From positions 1-40,264 of the forward strand of contig JAFXGV010000039.1 in the NCBI GenBank assembly GCA_017536765.1: DNA of 40,264 nt. The letters run 5' to 3'. This document shows positions 1 through 8,501 of this stretch, piece after piece (within the stretch, counting starts at the first letter, position 1; every line of letters starts with the position of its first letter). This DNA comes from Bacteroidaceae bacterium. Lineage in GTDB: Bacteria > Bacteroidota > Bacteroidia > Bacteroidales > Bacteroidaceae. Position numbers and translations under genes: made by a program. Below the pieces are notes generated by a model. It ran no database searches. It was not told the origin of the DNA and saw only the letters and a program-made list of their open reading frames with translations.

Positions 1-58
1 CAACAACAACCAGGCTGGCGGAAGAAACTTCAAACGTAAGAAAAACAACAATCGCTAA
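1..58 (+). CDS. rpsC: 30S ribosomal protein S3, C-terminal end (partial)
   Basis: An open frame enters from the left edge (first whole codon at 2) and stops at TAA 56-58. The visible 18 residues are rich in Asn, Lys and Arg, like the basic low-complexity tails of Bacteroidota S3. Position immediately before rplP is the usual place of rpsC in the S10 operon. The assignment rests on position and composition because the conserved KH domain lies outside the window. Confidence 0.75.
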   Translation, partial: NNNQAGGRNFKRKKNNNR

Positions 59-78
59 CGAATTGAATTTCAAGAATT

Positions 79-507
79 ATGTTACAGCCTAAAAAGACAA
101 AATATAGAAGAGTGCAGCACGGTGTGCAGAAGGGTTTCGCTCAGAGAGGAAACCAGCTTGCATTCGGTTCTTTCGGAATCAAGTGTTTGCAGTATAAATG
201 GTTAAACGGTCGTCAGATTGAGGCAGCTCGTATCGCAGTAACACGTTACATGCAGCGTCAGGGCCAAATCTGGATCCGTATTTTCCCCGATAAACCTATC
301 ACTCGTAAACCTGCCGATGTACGTATGGGTAAGGGTAAAGGTGATCCCGAAGGTTTTGTATTCCCCGTTACACCGGGCCGTATATTGATTGAGGTAGAGG
401 GAGTTTCTTACGATATCGCTAAAGAGGCTTTGCGTCTTGCAGCACAAAAACTTCCTGTTACAACTAAGTTTATTGTTAGACGCGATTACGATTTTAATCA
501 GGCATAA
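79..507 (+). CDS. rplP: 50S ribosomal protein L16
   Basis: 142 residues, full length for L16, which binds 23S rRNA near the A site and the base of the central protuberance and is a late assembly protein. The N-terminus [15 protein letters not shown] and the segments RVGKG-like VRMGKGKG and [14 protein letters not shown] are family hallmarks. The start is the only ATG before the conserved N-terminus, 20 nt after rpsC. No Shine-Dalgarno is seen, as is usual in Bacteroidota. Confidence 0.98.
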   Translation: MLQPKKTKYRRVQHGVQKGFAQRGNQLAFGSFGIKCLQYKWLNGRQIEAARIAVTRYMQRQGQIWIRIFPDKPITRKPADVRMGKGKGDPEGFVFPVTPGRILIEVEGVSYDIAKEALRLAAQKLPVTTKFIVRRDYDFNQA

Positions 508-512
508 TAATT

Positions 513-707
513 ATGAAAATAGCAGAAATCAAAGAGCTCGCAACTAAAGAGCTGCAAGAGAGAATTGAGGCTGATGTTACTCGTTATGCCCAAATGAAAC
601 TTAATCACGCAATCTCACCCCTGGAGAACCCCGTGCAGTTGAAGAATCTGCGTCGCGACATCGCGCGTATGAAAGGTGAGTTGCGCTCTCGCGAATTAAA
701 TAAATAA
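513..707 (+). CDS. rpmC: 50S ribosomal protein L29
   Basis: 64 residues, mostly two predicted helices, with the conserved C-terminal block [20 protein letters not shown]29 lies at the exit of the nascent-chain tunnel, where trigger factor and SRP dock. It starts 5 nt after rplP and is followed by rpsQ, the standard L16-L29-S17 order. Length and motif agree with the family. Confidence 0.97.
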   Translation: MKIAEIKELATKELQERIEADVTRYAQMKLNHAISPLENPVQLKNLRRDIARMKGELRSRELNK

Positions 708-718
708 TAAAGAGACTT

Positions 719-976
719 ATGGAAGTAAGAAATTTGAGAAAAGAGCGTACCGGTGTAGTTATCAGCATCAAGATGGAGAAGACTATCACTGTTGCCGCTA
801 AATTTAAGGAGAAGCACCCCATCTACGGTAAATTCGTGAGCAGAACCAAAAAGTATCACGTGCACGATGAGAAGAATGAGTGCTCTGTAGGCGATACAGT
901 ACGCATAATGGAGACTCGTCCTTTGAGCAAGACAAAGAGATGGAGATTAGTAGAAATCATCGAAAAAGTTAAGTAA
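719..976 (+). CDS. rpsQ: 30S ribosomal protein S17
   Basis: 85 residues with an OB-fold. The conserved pattern [16 protein letters not shown], then [14 protein letters not shown] and [19 protein letters not shown], identifies S17, a primary 16S rRNA binder of the small-subunit body. It is spaced 11 nt from rpmC and 2 nt from rplN, so it is co-transcribed. Confidence 0.98.
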   Translation: MEVRNLRKERTGVVISIKMEKTITVAAKFKEKHPIYGKFVSRTKKYHVHDEKNECSVGDTVRIMETRPLSKTKRWRLVEIIEKVK

Positions 977-978
977 TT

Positions 979-1347
979 ATGATACAGGTTGAATCGAGAC
1001 TTACAGTATGTGATAATAGCGGCGCAAAGGAGGCTTTGTGCATCCGTGTACTCGGTGGTACACGCCGTCGCTATGCTTCTGTGGGTGACGTCATTGTAGT
1101 TGCAGTGAAGAGCGTTATCCCCTCAAGCGATATGAAGAAAGGAGCTGTATCAAAAGCTCTGATTGTTCGTACTAAGAAAGAGGTGCGTCGTCAGGATGGT
1201 TCTTATATCCGTTTCGATGACAACGCTTGCATTCTGCTTAATAATGCCGGCGAAATGCGCGGTAGCCGTATTTTCGGCCCCGTAGCACGTGAGCTCCGTG
1301 CAACCGACTATACAAAGGTTGTATCACTGGCACCCGAGGTACTTTAA
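979..1347 (+). CDS. rplN: 50S ribosomal protein L14
   Basis: 122 residues, the canonical length. [19 protein letters not shown] and the C-terminal [14 protein letters not shown] are diagnostic. L14 sits at the subunit interface, contacts 16S rRNA in the bridge and is the docking site of the silencing factor RsfS. It begins 2 nt after the rpsQ stop. Confidence 0.99.
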   Translation: MIQVESRLTVCDNSGAKEALCIRVLGGTRRRYASVGDVIVVAVKSVIPSSDMKKGAVSKALIVRTKKEVRRQDGSYIRFDDNACILLNNAGEMRGSRIFGPVARELRATDYTKVVSLAPEVL

Positions 1348-1366
1348 TATTAAAATTTTTGAAGTA

Positions 1367-1684
1367 ATGAAGAAATTACATATCAAGAAAGGTGATACGG
1401 TAATCGTAAACTCCGGCGAGGACAAAGGCAAGACCGGTAAGGTTTTGAAGGTAATCGTTGAGAAGGACCGTGCCATCGTAGAAGGCGTTAATATGGTTTC
1501 AAAGAGCACGAAACCCAGCGCAAAGAACCCCCATGGAGGTATTGTAAAACAAGAGGCTTCAATCCACGTGTCTAACCTCAACTTGGTTGATCCCAAGAGC
1601 GGTAAGGCAACACGCATCGGCCGCAAGGTTAATGAAGAGGGTAAGAAGGTTCGTTATGCTAAAAAATCAGGAGAGGAGATTTAA
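1367..1684 (+). CDS. rplX: 50S ribosomal protein L24
   Basis: 105 residues with an N-terminal KOW motif ([20 protein letters not shown]). L24 is an early assembly initiator of the large subunit near the exit tunnel. The frame is open further upstream, to 1289 inside rplN, but the family N-terminus [10 protein letters not shown] begins at ATG 1367. That gives a 19-nt gap from rplN, so I take 1367 as the start. Confidence 0.97.
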   Translation: MKKLHIKKGDTVIVNSGEDKGKTGKVLKVIVEKDRAIVEGVNMVSKSTKPSAKNPHGGIVKQEASIHVSNLNLVDPKSGKATRIGRKVNEEGKKVRYAKKSGEEI

Positions 1685-1686
1685 CA

Positions 1687-2244
1687 ATGAGTAATACAGC
1701 CAGCCTTAAAAAAGAATATGCCGAGCGTGTTGCTCCGGCATTGATGAAGCAGTTCAACTATTCATCACCTATGCAGGTACCTGTACTCAAGAAAATCGTT
1801 ATCAACGAGGGCCTTGGTGCAGCTACTCAGGACAAGAAGATCATCGATGTTGCTATCAACGAGATTACAGCCATCACAGGTCAGAAGGCCGTTGCCACTG
1901 TTTCTCGTAAGGATATCTCAAACTTCAAGTTGCGTAAGAAGATGCCTATCGGCGTTATGGTAACTTTGCGTCGCGAGCGTATGTACGAGTTCCTTGAGCG
2001 TTTGATTCGTGTGGCTCTTCCCCGTATCCGCGACTTCAAGGGTATTGAGAGCAAGTTCGACGGTAACGGTAACTACTCTTTGGGTATCAAGGAGCAGATT
2101 ATCTTCCCCGAGATTAACATCGATAACATCATGCGTCTCACAGGTATGAACATTACATTTGTTACTACCGCCAAGACAGACGAAGAGGGTTATGCTCTGT
2201 TGAAAGAGTTTGGTCTTCCTTTTAAGAACGCTAAAAATTCATAA
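1687..2244 (+). CDS. rplE: 50S ribosomal protein L5
   Basis: 185 residues, full length. Conserved blocks [33 protein letters not shown] and [11 protein letters not shown] are those of L5, which binds 5S rRNA and forms an inter-subunit bridge to S13. It starts 2 nt after the rplX stop. An AG-rich run (1669-1679) precedes the ATG but is not a clear Shine-Dalgarno. Confidence 0.99.
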   Translation: MSNTASLKKEYAERVAPALMKQFNYSSPMQVPVLKKIVINEGLGAATQDKKIIDVAINEITAITGQKAVATVSRKDISNFKLRKKMPIGVMVTLRRERMYEFLERLIRVALPRIRDFKGIESKFDGNGNYSLGIKEQIIFPEINIDNIMRLTGMNITFVTTAKTDEEGYALLKEFGLPFKNAKNS

Positions 2245-2249
2245 GAACT

Positions 2250-2549
2250 ATGGCAAAAGAATCAATGAAGGCTCGCGAGGTAAAGCGTGCAAAATTGACA
2301 AAGAAATATGCTGCTAAGCGTGAGGCATTGAAGAAGATTATCAATACCGGTACTCCCGAGGAGGCTTATGAGGCTTCACGCAAGTTGCAGGAGCTGCCTT
2401 TGAACTCAAACCCTATCCGTATGCACAACCGTTGCAAGCTGACAGGTCGTCCCAAAGGTTATATCCGCACTTTCGGTATCTCACGTATCCAGTTCCGCGA
2501 GATGGCATCACAGGGCCTTATCCCTGGTGTTAAGAAAGCAAGTTGGTAA
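2250..2549 (+). CDS. rpsN: 30S ribosomal protein S14 (zinc-independent form)
   Basis: 99 residues. The C-terminal block [18 protein letters not shown] and [21 protein letters not shown] identify S14 of the small-subunit head. Only one cysteine is present, so the CxxC...CxxC zinc ribbon is absent and this is the long C-minus type usual in Bacteroidota. It follows rplE by 5 nt. The next gene is 63 nt away, the widest gap in the spc block. Confidence 0.98.
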   Translation: MAKESMKAREVKRAKLTKKYAAKREALKKIINTGTPEEAYEASRKLQELPLNSNPIRMHNRCKLTGRPKGYIRTFGISRIQFREMASQGLIPGVKKASW

Positions 2550-2577
2550 AATTTTTGAGTGTTTAATATAAATATTG

Positions 2578-2592
2578 TCAGGGAAGTCCTGA
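2578..2592 (+). promoter_or_regulatory. Stem-loop in the rpsN-rpsH gap
   Basis: TCAGG (2578-2582) pairs with CCTGA (2588-2592) around a GAAGT loop. TTG (2575-2577) can extend the stem to CAA (2594-2596) over one bulged T. It lies in an unusually wide gap 21 nt before the rpsH start. S8 autoregulates the spc operon by binding its own mRNA in E. coli; whether this hairpin does so here is inference. Confidence 0.35.
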
Positions 2593-2612
2593 TCAATTTA
2601 AAATTAATTTTT

Positions 2613-3008
2613 ATGACAGATCCTATTGCAGATTATTTGACGAGGTTGAGAAATGCCATTCAAGCAAAGCACAGAGTGGTTGAAGTTCCTGCCTCGAACA
2701 TCAAGAAGGAGATTACAAAGATCCTTTTTGAGAAGGGTTACATCTTGAACTACAAGTTTGTTGAGGATGGCCCTCAAGGCACAATCAAGATTGCCTTGAA
2801 GTACGACGCTGTAAACAAAGTGAACGCTATCAAGAACCTGGTTCGCGTTTCATCACCCGGTTTGCGTCGTTATACGGGATACAAAGATATGCCCAGAGTG
2901 ATAAATGGATTGGGTATCGCAATTTTGTCGACATCCAAAGGTGTAATGACAGACAAAGAGGCTGCTGCCGAGAAGATTGGTGGCGAGGTACTCTGCTTTG
3001 TCTACTAA
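2613..3008 (+). CDS. rpsH: 30S ribosomal protein S8
   Basis: 131 residues, canonical length. The N-terminus TDPIADYLTRLRNA and the C-terminal block LGIAILSTSKGVMTDKEA followed by GGEVLC are S8 signatures. S8 binds helix 21 of 16S rRNA and is a central-domain assembly protein and known translational repressor of its own operon. The open frame extends upstream to 2559, but the conserved start MTDPIADYLT maps to ATG 2613. Confidence 0.98.
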   Translation: MTDPIADYLTRLRNAIQAKHRVVEVPASNIKKEITKILFEKGYILNYKFVEDGPQGTIKIALKYDAVNKVNAIKNLVRVSSPGLRRYTGYKDMPRVINGLGIAILSTSKGVMTDKEAAAEKIGGEVLCFVY

Positions 3009-3011
3009 TAG

Positions 3012-3017
3012 AGGAGG
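3012..3017 (+). promoter_or_regulatory. Perfect Shine-Dalgarno before rplF
   Basis: AGGAGG with an 8-nt spacer (3018-3025) to the rplF ATG, an optimal geometry. Most genes in this window have none, in line with the phylum's general neglect of this signal, so the site stands out. Confidence 0.7.
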
Positions 3018-3025
3018 ATTGAGCA

Positions 3026-3604
3026 ATGTCTAGAATTGGTAAATTACCTATTAGTATTCCCGCTGGCGTTTCAGTTGCAGTGAGCAACGATAACGTAGTT
3101 ACTGTAAAAGGTCCTAAAGGTGAGCTTTCACAGAAGATAGATGCTTCTATCGCAGTAAAGGTTGAGGACGGTGTTGTCACAGTAAAGTATGCCGATGTTG
3201 AAACATACGCCGAGGCTACAAAACAGCAGCACGCTTTCCACGGCTTGTACAGAGCGCTCATCAACAATATGGTTATCGGTGTTTCAACCGGTTTCAGAAA
3301 AGAGCTTGAGCTTGTTGGTGTAGGTTACCGTGTAAACGACAAACCCAACAACGCAATTGAGTTGTTACTTGGTTTTACTCACCCTATCTATATGCAGTTC
3401 CCTGCAGAGGTTAAGATAGAGACAAAATCTGAGAGAAATAAGAACCCTCTTATCATTTTGGAGTCTTGCAACAAAGAGTTGCTTGGTATGATTTGTGCAA
3501 AAATCCGCTCATTCCGCAAGCCCGAGCCTTACAAGGGTAAAGGTGTTAAGTTTGTTGGCGAGATTATTCGTCGCAAGTCTGGTAAGTCGGCCGGTGCAAA
3601 ATAA
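3026..3604 (+). CDS. rplF: 50S ribosomal protein L6
   Basis: 192 residues, slightly longer than the usual 177-185. MSRIGKLPISIPAGV and the C-terminal KPEPYKGKGVKFVGEIIRRKSGKS are diagnostic. L6 forms two alpha/beta domains near the sarcin-ricin loop and the factor-binding region. The start is set by the conserved N-terminus and by a perfect AGGAGG eight bases upstream. Confidence 0.98.
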   Translation: MSRIGKLPISIPAGVSVAVSNDNVVTVKGPKGELSQKIDASIAVKVEDGVVTVKYADVETYAEATKQQHAFHGLYRALINNMVIGVSTGFRKELELVGVGYRVNDKPNNAIELLLGFTHPIYMQFPAEVKIETKSERNKNPLIILESCNKELLGMICAKIRSFRKPEPYKGKGVKFVGEIIRRKSGKSAGAK

Positions 3605-3624
3605 TTTAGTAAAATCGTAAGTAT

Positions 3625-3966
3625 ATGACAACAAAAATAGAAAGACGTACCAAGATTAAATATAGAGTGCGCAACAAGATTTCCGGTGTTGCAGAGCGCC
3701 CTCGTATGAGCGTTTTCCGCAGCAACAAGCAAATCTATGTTCAGATAATTGATGACCAGAAAGGCCAGACATTGGCTGCTGCATCTTCGCTCGGTCTCGA
3801 GGCTATGCCTAAGAAGGAGCAGGCTGCAAAGGTTGGTGAGATGATCGCTAAGAAGGCATTGGAGGCTGGTATCACAACCGTAGTCTTCGACCGTAACGGT
3901 TATCTTTACCACGGTAGAGTTAAGGAAGTAGCTGATGCTGCACGTAATGGTGGTCTTAAATTCTAA
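3625..3966 (+). CDS. rplR: 50S ribosomal protein L18
   Basis: 113 residues. [10 protein letters not shown]-like [24 protein letters not shown] and the end [22 protein letters not shown] match L18, which binds 5S rRNA with L5 and L25 in the central protuberance. It lies 20 nt after rplF and 6 nt before rpsE in standard order. Confidence 0.98.
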   Translation: MTTKIERRTKIKYRVRNKISGVAERPRMSVFRSNKQIYVQIIDDQKGQTLAAASSLGLEAMPKKEQAAKVGEMIAKKALEAGITTVVFDRNGYLYHGRVKEVADAARNGGLKF

Positions 3967-3972
3967 TTAAGT

Positions 3973-4488
3973 ATGGCAATTAATAATAGAGTAAAAGTCG
4001 CAAGCGACGTTGAATTGAAAGATAGATTGGTTGCTATCAACCGTGTAACCAAGGTTACCAAGGGAGGTCGTACATTCAGCTTTGCAGCAATCGTTGTTGT
4101 AGGTAACGAGAATGGTATCATCGGTTATGGTCTTGGCAAGGCAAGCGAGGTTACTGCTGCCATCGCCAAGGGCGTAGAGGCCGCTAAGAAGAACCTGGTT
4201 CGCGTACCCGTTCTCAAAGGTACAGTTCCCCACGAGCAGGCAGCTCGTTTTGGCGGTGCCGAGGTATTCATAAAGCCCGCATCTCACGGTACCGGTGTTG
4301 TAGCCGGTGGTGCTATGCGTGCTGTGTTGGAGAGTGTAGGTATTACCGACGTTCTTGCTAAGTCTAAGGGCTCTTCTAACCCCCACAACTTGGTTAAGGC
4401 TACCATCGCTGCATTGAGCGAGATGCGTGATGCACGTATGGTTGCACAGAACAGAGGTGTAAGTATGAGTAAAGTATTTAACGGATAA
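3973..4488 (+). CDS. rpsE: 30S ribosomal protein S5
   Basis: 171 residues. The dsRBD-like N-terminal domain holds [18 protein letters not shown], followed by [10 protein letters not shown] and, in the C-terminal domain, [15 protein letters not shown] and [12 protein letters not shown]. All are S5 hallmarks. S5 lines the mRNA entry channel and affects decoding accuracy. The stop codon (4486-4488) overlaps the Shine-Dalgarno of the next gene, which may couple the two. Confidence 0.99.
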   Translation: MAINNRVKVASDVELKDRLVAINRVTKVTKGGRTFSFAAIVVVGNENGIIGYGLGKASEVTAAIAKGVEAAKKNLVRVPVLKGTVPHEQAARFGGAEVFIKPASHGTGVVAGGAMRAVLESVGITDVLAKSKGSSNPHNLVKATIAALSEMRDARMVAQNRGVSMSKVFNG

Positions 4489-4493
4489 GGAGG
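4487..4493 (+). promoter_or_regulatory. Perfect Shine-Dalgarno before rpmD
   Basis: AAGGAGG begins inside the rpsE stop codon and leaves an 8-nt spacer to ATG 4502. It decides the rpmD start over the in-frame TTG at 4499, which would leave only 5 nt. Confidence 0.7.
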
Positions 4494-4501
4494 AATTATT
4501 G

Positions 4502-4681
4502 ATGGCTACAATTAAAATCAAACAAGTAAAGAGCCGCATTGGTGCTCCTAAGACTCAGAAGCTGACACTCGATGCTCTTGGCCTTACAAAGATGAATAAG
4601 GTTGTTGAGCGTCCCGATAACGCATCAATTCGTGGAATGGTAAAGAAAGTTCAGCATTTGGTTGCCATTGTTGAAGAGTAA
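4502..4681 (+). CDS. rpmD: 50S ribosomal protein L30
   Basis: 59 residues, typical. ATIKIKQVKSRIGAPKTQKL and LGLTKMNKVVERPDNASIRGMV are characteristic of L30, a small protein bound to domain II/V rRNA. A TTG three bases upstream is in frame, but ATG 4502 fits the ribosome-binding site and the family start. L30 is lost in some bacteria but is present here in the normal S5-L30-L15 order. Confidence 0.97.
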   Translation: MATIKIKQVKSRIGAPKTQKLTLDALGLTKMNKVVERPDNASIRGMVKKVQHLVAIVEE

Positions 4682-4704
4682 TAAATTAAAAAAAAGATTT
4701 GGCT

Positions 4705-5151
4705 ATGAAATTAAATAATCTTAAGCCTGCCGAAGGCTCTGTCAAGGCTCGCAAAAGAATTGGACGTGGAACCGGTTCGGGTAGAGGTGGTACCTCAACT
4801 CGCGGTCATAAGGGTGCCAAGTCACGTTCCGGCTACAGCAAGAAAATCGGTTTCGAGGGTGGTCAGATGCCTTTGCAGCGTCGCGTGCCCAAGTACGGTT
4901 TCAAGAATATCAATCGTGTAGAGTACAAGGCTATCAACCTCTCAACTCTTCAGGCTCTTGCCGAGAGCAAGTCTTTGGAGACTATCAATATTGAGGTATT
5001 GGTGGCAGCAGGTTTCATCGCACCCGCTCAGTTGGTGAAGATTCTTGCTAACGGTACTTTGACAGCAAAATTGACCGTAGAGGCTCACGCTTTCTCACAG
5101 AAGGCAGTTGAGGCTATCGAGGCAGTAGGTGGAACAGTAGTAAAGCTTTAA
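4705..5151 (+). CDS. rplO: 50S ribosomal protein L15
   Basis: 148 residues. The Gly/Arg-rich N-terminal extension KRIGRGTGSGRGGTSTRGHKGAKSR-type segment threads into 23S rRNA, and GFEGGQMPLQRRVPKYGF follows. L15 is a late large-subunit assembly protein. A TTG at 4699 is in frame, but MKLNNLKPAEG from ATG 4705 is the family start. The gene ends 3 nt before secY. Confidence 0.98.
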   Translation: MKLNNLKPAEGSVKARKRIGRGTGSGRGGTSTRGHKGAKSRSGYSKKIGFEGGQMPLQRRVPKYGFKNINRVEYKAINLSTLQALAESKSLETINIEVLVAAGFIAPAQLVKILANGTLTAKLTVEAHAFSQKAVEAIEAVGGTVVKL

Positions 5152-5154
5152 GAC

Positions 5155-6504
5155 ATGGCAAACAAACAATCAAGCCCTAAATTTATCCAGACTATTAAAA
5201 ACATCTGGAAGATTGAAGATCTGAGAGTGCGCATCGGCATCACATTGCTCTTTGTCGCAATCTATAGATTCGGTTCTTACGTGGTGCTTCCCGGTATCGA
5301 TCCCGCGATGCTTACACGTTTGCAAGAGCAGACAAGTGGTGGTTTGATGTCTCTGTTGGATATGTTCTCGGGTGGTGCGTTCTCTAACGCATCTATCTTT
5401 GCACTGGGTATTATGCCGTACATCTCGGCTTCAATCGTTATTCAGCTCCTTGCAATCGCTGTACCTTATTTCCAGAAGTTGCAGCGTGAGGGCGAGAGCG
5501 GCCGTCGCAAGATTAACCAGTACACACGTTATTTGACCGTGCTGATTCTTCTTGTTCAGGCTCCCTCATATCTCCTCAACCTGCGTTACACTGCAGGTGC
5601 AGCATTGAGCGAGTCGATTAACTGGAATGTATTTATGATAACCTCTACCATTATCCTTGCAGCAGGTAGTATGTTCATCCTTTGGTTGGGTGAGCGCATT
5701 ACCGACAAGGGTATCGGCAACGGTGTGTCGCTTATCATTATGATAGGTATCATCGCACGTCTGCCTCAGGCTTTCATTCAGGAGTTCACTTCTCGTATGT
5801 CGGCCGCTACAGGTGGAGGTATCATTATGTTCCTTTTCGAGATCGTATTCTTGTTCTTGGTAATCTGTGCCGGTGTTGCATTGTTGCGTGGTACTCGCAA
5901 GGTGCCCGTGCAGTATGCAAAGCAGTCGGCAGGTGGTGCTTCATACAACGGAGCACGTCAGTATTTGCCCCTCAAAGTGAATGCTGCCAACGTGATGCCT
6001 ATCATCTTTGCTCAGGCAATTATGTTCATCCCTTTGGCATTTATGAGCTACGGTGCAACATCTGAGCCCTCTGCATTTGTGCAACAGCTGTCAGATACCA
6101 CAGGTTGGTTGTATAACCTTATTTTTGCGTTGCTCATCATATTGTTTACATATTTCTACACAGCCATCACCATCAACCCGATGCAGATGGCCGACGATAT
6201 GAAACGCAACAACGGTTTCATACCCGGTGTTAAACCCGGCAAACCCACCGCTGAATATATTGATACGATTATGTCACGCATAACCCTTCCCGGTTCGTTG
6301 TTCTTGGCAGCAATCGCCATCTTCCCCGCATTTGCAGGTGTCTTTGGAGTGCAGCAGGAATTTGCTTCATTCTTCGGAGGTACATCATTGCTCATCCTTG
6401 TAGGTGTTGTTCTCGACACTCTGCAGCAGGTTGAGAGCTATCTCTTGATGAGACACTATGATGGTTTGCTCAGCTCGGGCCGCATTAAAGGTCGCGTAGG
6501 TTAA
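5155..6504 (+). CDS. secY: Protein translocase subunit SecY
   Basis: 449 residues with about ten membrane segments, full length. SecY is the channel of the SecYEG translocon in the inner membrane. Recognisable parts are the first segment RIGITLLFVAIYRFGSYV, the plug region with SGGAFSNASIFALGIMPYI, QREGESGRRKINQYTRYLT, GERITDKGIGNGVSLII, and the cytoplasmic loop FIPGVKPGKPTAEYID that contacts SecA or the ribosome. It starts 3 nt after rplO, its usual partner. adk, which follows secY in many other phyla, is absent and map comes next. Confidence 0.99.
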   Translation: MANKQSSPKFIQTIKNIWKIEDLRVRIGITLLFVAIYRFGSYVVLPGIDPAMLTRLQEQTSGGLMSLLDMFSGGAFSNASIFALGIMPYISASIVIQLLAIAVPYFQKLQREGESGRRKINQYTRYLTVLILLVQAPSYLLNLRYTAGAALSESINWNVFMITSTIILAAGSMFILWLGERITDKGIGNGVSLIIMIGIIARLPQAFIQEFTSRMSAATGGGIIMFLFEIVFLFLVICAGVALLRGTRKVPVQYAKQSAGGASYNGARQYLPLKVNAANVMPIIFAQAIMFIPLAFMSYGATSEPSAFVQQLSDTTGWLYNLIFALLIILFTYFYTAITINPMQMADDMKRNNGFIPGVKPGKPTAEYIDTIMSRITLPGSLFLAAIAIFPAFAGVFGVQQEFASFFGGTSLLILVGVVLDTLQQVESYLLMRHYDGLLSSGRIKGRVG

Positions 6505-6519
6505 TTTGTAGAGCTAAGA

Positions 6520-7317
6520 ATGGTATTTCTTAAGACATCAGACGAAATAGAATTACTTCGGCAGGCCAATCTGCTGGTAGGTAGAACGCTTGCCGAAGTA
6601 GCTAAAATAATAGAGCCGGGTGTAACTACAAGGCAGCTCGACAGGGTGGCCGAAGAGTTTATCAGGGACAACGGGGCAATCCCCACGTTCAAGGGTTATC
6701 CCAACCACGAGGGTGTTCCTTTTCCGGGCTCCATTTGTGCATCGGTAAACGATGTTGTGGTTCACGGAATCCCCAACGATGTTCCCTTGAAAGAGGGCGA
6801 TATCATATCGGTCGATTGTGGAACATTGTTGAACGGTTTCTGTGGAGACTCCTGCTACACATTTTGTGTGGGCGAGGTTGACGAGGCAACTAAAAAGTTG
6901 TTGCAGGTGACCAAGGAGTCACTCTATAAAGGTATTGAGCAGGCAGTTCACGGCAAGCGCCTTGGCGATGTGGGCAGTGCGATACAAACGCACTGCGAAC
7001 AGAACGGTTTTGGTGTGGTACGTGAATTTGTAGGGCACGGAATAGGCCGCGATATGCACGAAGCCCCTGAGGTTCCCAATTATGGTCGCAGAGGCAACGG
7101 CTTGCAGTTACGCGAGGGTATGTGCATTGCCATTGAGCCAATGATTACTCTGGGCAAACGCCAGATATTTATGGAACGCGATGGTTGGACAGTGCGCACC
7201 CGCGACCGCAAGAATGCAGCCCATTTCGAGCATACCATAGCAGTGGGCAGACACGGAGCCGATATTTTATCATCGTTCGAGTTTGTCGAAGAGGTTTTAA
7301 GAAACAAAGGATATTAG
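6520..7317 (+). CDS. map: Methionine aminopeptidase, type I
   Basis: 265 residues; removes the initiator Met from nascent cytosolic proteins. All five metal ligands of type I enzymes can be placed: D99 (SVDCGT), D110 (GFCGDSCYT), H173 (GHGIG), E206 (IAIEPM) and E237 (FEHTI), each two residues later than in E. coli Map. The catalytic-site histidine in VVHGIP is also present. The gene sits between secY and infA, as in most Bacteroidota, with gaps of 15 and 1 nt. Confidence 0.98.
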   Translation: MVFLKTSDEIELLRQANLLVGRTLAEVAKIIEPGVTTRQLDRVAEEFIRDNGAIPTFKGYPNHEGVPFPGSICASVNDVVVHGIPNDVPLKEGDIISVDCGTLLNGFCGDSCYTFCVGEVDEATKKLLQVTKESLYKGIEQAVHGKRLGDVGSAIQTHCEQNGFGVVREFVGHGIGRDMHEAPEVPNYGRRGNGLQLREGMCIAIEPMITLGKRQIFMERDGWTVRTRDRKNAAHFEHTIAVGRHGADILSSFEFVEEVLRNKGY

Positions 7318-7318
7318 T

Positions 7319-7537
7319 ATGGCTAAACAAAGCGCTATTGAGCAAGACGGTACAATCGTAGAGGCATTGTCAAATGCAATGTTCCGAGTGGAATTACAGA
7401 ATGGTCACGAAGTGATTGCGCATATCTCAGGTAAGATGAGAATGCACTACATTAAAATTCTCCCCGGTGACAAAGTGAGAATAGAGATGTCCCCCTATGA
7501 TTTAACCAAAGGAAGAATCGTATTCCGATATAAATAA
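7319..7537 (+). CDS. infA: Translation initiation factor IF-1
   Basis: 72 residues, the standard length, forming one S1-type OB fold. [37 protein letters not shown] and [15 protein letters not shown] are the family blocks. IF-1 occupies the 30S A site during initiation. It starts one base after the map stop. Confidence 0.98.
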   Translation: MAKQSAIEQDGTIVEALSNAMFRVELQNGHEVIAHISGKMRMHYIKILPGDKVRIEMSPYDLTKGRIVFRYK

Positions 7538-7550
7538 AAAACAATATAAT

Positions 7551-7667
7551 ATGAAAGTTAAAGCATCTATTAAGAAACGCACTCCCGACTGCAAAATCGT
7601 TCGCAGAAACGGACGTTTGTATTTGATTAACAAGAAGAATCCCAAGTTCAAACTGCGTCAGGGGTAA
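7551..7667 (+). CDS. rpmJ: 50S ribosomal protein L36
   Basis: 38 residues, ATG 7551 to TAA 7665-7667. [20 protein letters not shown] and [18 protein letters not shown] are L36. Only one cysteine (C14) remains of the C-x2-C...C-x4-H zinc ribbon, so this is the zinc-independent form. It sits between infA and rpsM, its normal place. Confidence 0.96.
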   Translation: MKVKASIKKRTPDCKIVRRNGRLYLINKKNPKFKLRQG

Positions 7668-7697
7668 TTAAAGTAGTAATTAATAATATATTCGTAT

Positions 7698-8078
7698 ATG
7701 GCTATAAGAATAGTTGGTGTAGATATTCCTCAGAACAAAAGAGGAGAGATTGCGTTGACATACATCTATGGTATCGGACGCAGCAGTGCAGCCAAAATCC
7801 TCGACAAAGCCGGTGTTGACCGCAACATCAAGGTTCAGGACTGGACCGATGATATGGCAGCCAAGGTTCGTGAGATTATTGGTGCAGAGTTTAAGGTAGA
7901 GGGTGACCTCCGTTCAGAGATTCAGTTGAACATCAAACGACTGATGGACATTGGTTGCTATCGTGGCATTCGTCATCGTAACGGTTTGCCGGTTCGTGGC
8001 CAGAGCACAAAGAACAACGCTCGTACACGCAAGGGACGTAAGAAGACAGTTGCTAACAAGAAAAAAGCTACAAAATAA
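7698..8078 (+). CDS. rpsM: 30S ribosomal protein S13
   Basis: 126 residues. [35 protein letters not shown] and [22 protein letters not shown] are S13 hallmarks. S13 is a head protein that contacts the P-site tRNA through its basic C-terminal tail and bridges to L5. It begins the alpha-operon set S13-S11-S4-alpha-L17. Confidence 0.99.
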   Translation: MAIRIVGVDIPQNKRGEIALTYIYGIGRSSAAKILDKAGVDRNIKVQDWTDDMAAKVREIIGAEFKVEGDLRSEIQLNIKRLMDIGCYRGIRHRNGLPVRGQSTKNNARTRKGRKKTVANKKKATK

Positions 8079-8090
8079 TAAGTAAGTAAT

Positions 8091-8480
8091 ATGGCAAAGA
8101 AAACAGTTGCAACAAAGAAAAGAAATGTAAAGGTAGGAGCCAACGGACAGCTTCACGTTCATTCGTCATTCAACAATATCATTGTTTGCCTTACTAATGA
8201 CGAAGGTCAGGTTATCTCTTGGTCATCTGCAGGAAAGATGGGTTTCAGAGGTTCAAAGAAGAACACTCCTTATGCTGCCCAAATGGCTGCCGAGGCTTGC
8301 TCAAAAATCGCTTACGATTTGGGTTTGCGCAAGGTAAAGGCATATGTTAAGGGACCCGGTAACGGTCGTGAGTCGGCTATCCGCACTGTACACGGTGCCG
8401 GTATAGAGGTTACTGAGATTATCGACGTAACACCGCTGCCATTCAATGGTTGCCGTCCTCCTAAGAGAAGAAGAGTATAA
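8091..8480 (+). CDS. rpsK: 30S ribosomal protein S11
   Basis: 129 residues. [40 protein letters not shown] and the end [10 protein letters not shown] identify S11, a platform protein of the small subunit near the mRNA exit and the anti-Shine-Dalgarno region. It lies 12 nt after rpsM. Confidence 0.99.
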   Translation: MAKKTVATKKRNVKVGANGQLHVHSSFNNIIVCLTNDEGQVISWSSAGKMGFRGSKKNTPYAAQMAAEACSKIAYDLGLRKVKAYVKGPGNGRESAIRTVHGAGIEVTEIIDVTPLPFNGCRPPKRRRV

Positions 8481-8501
8481 TCAAATTTAATCAGAATTAA
8501 A

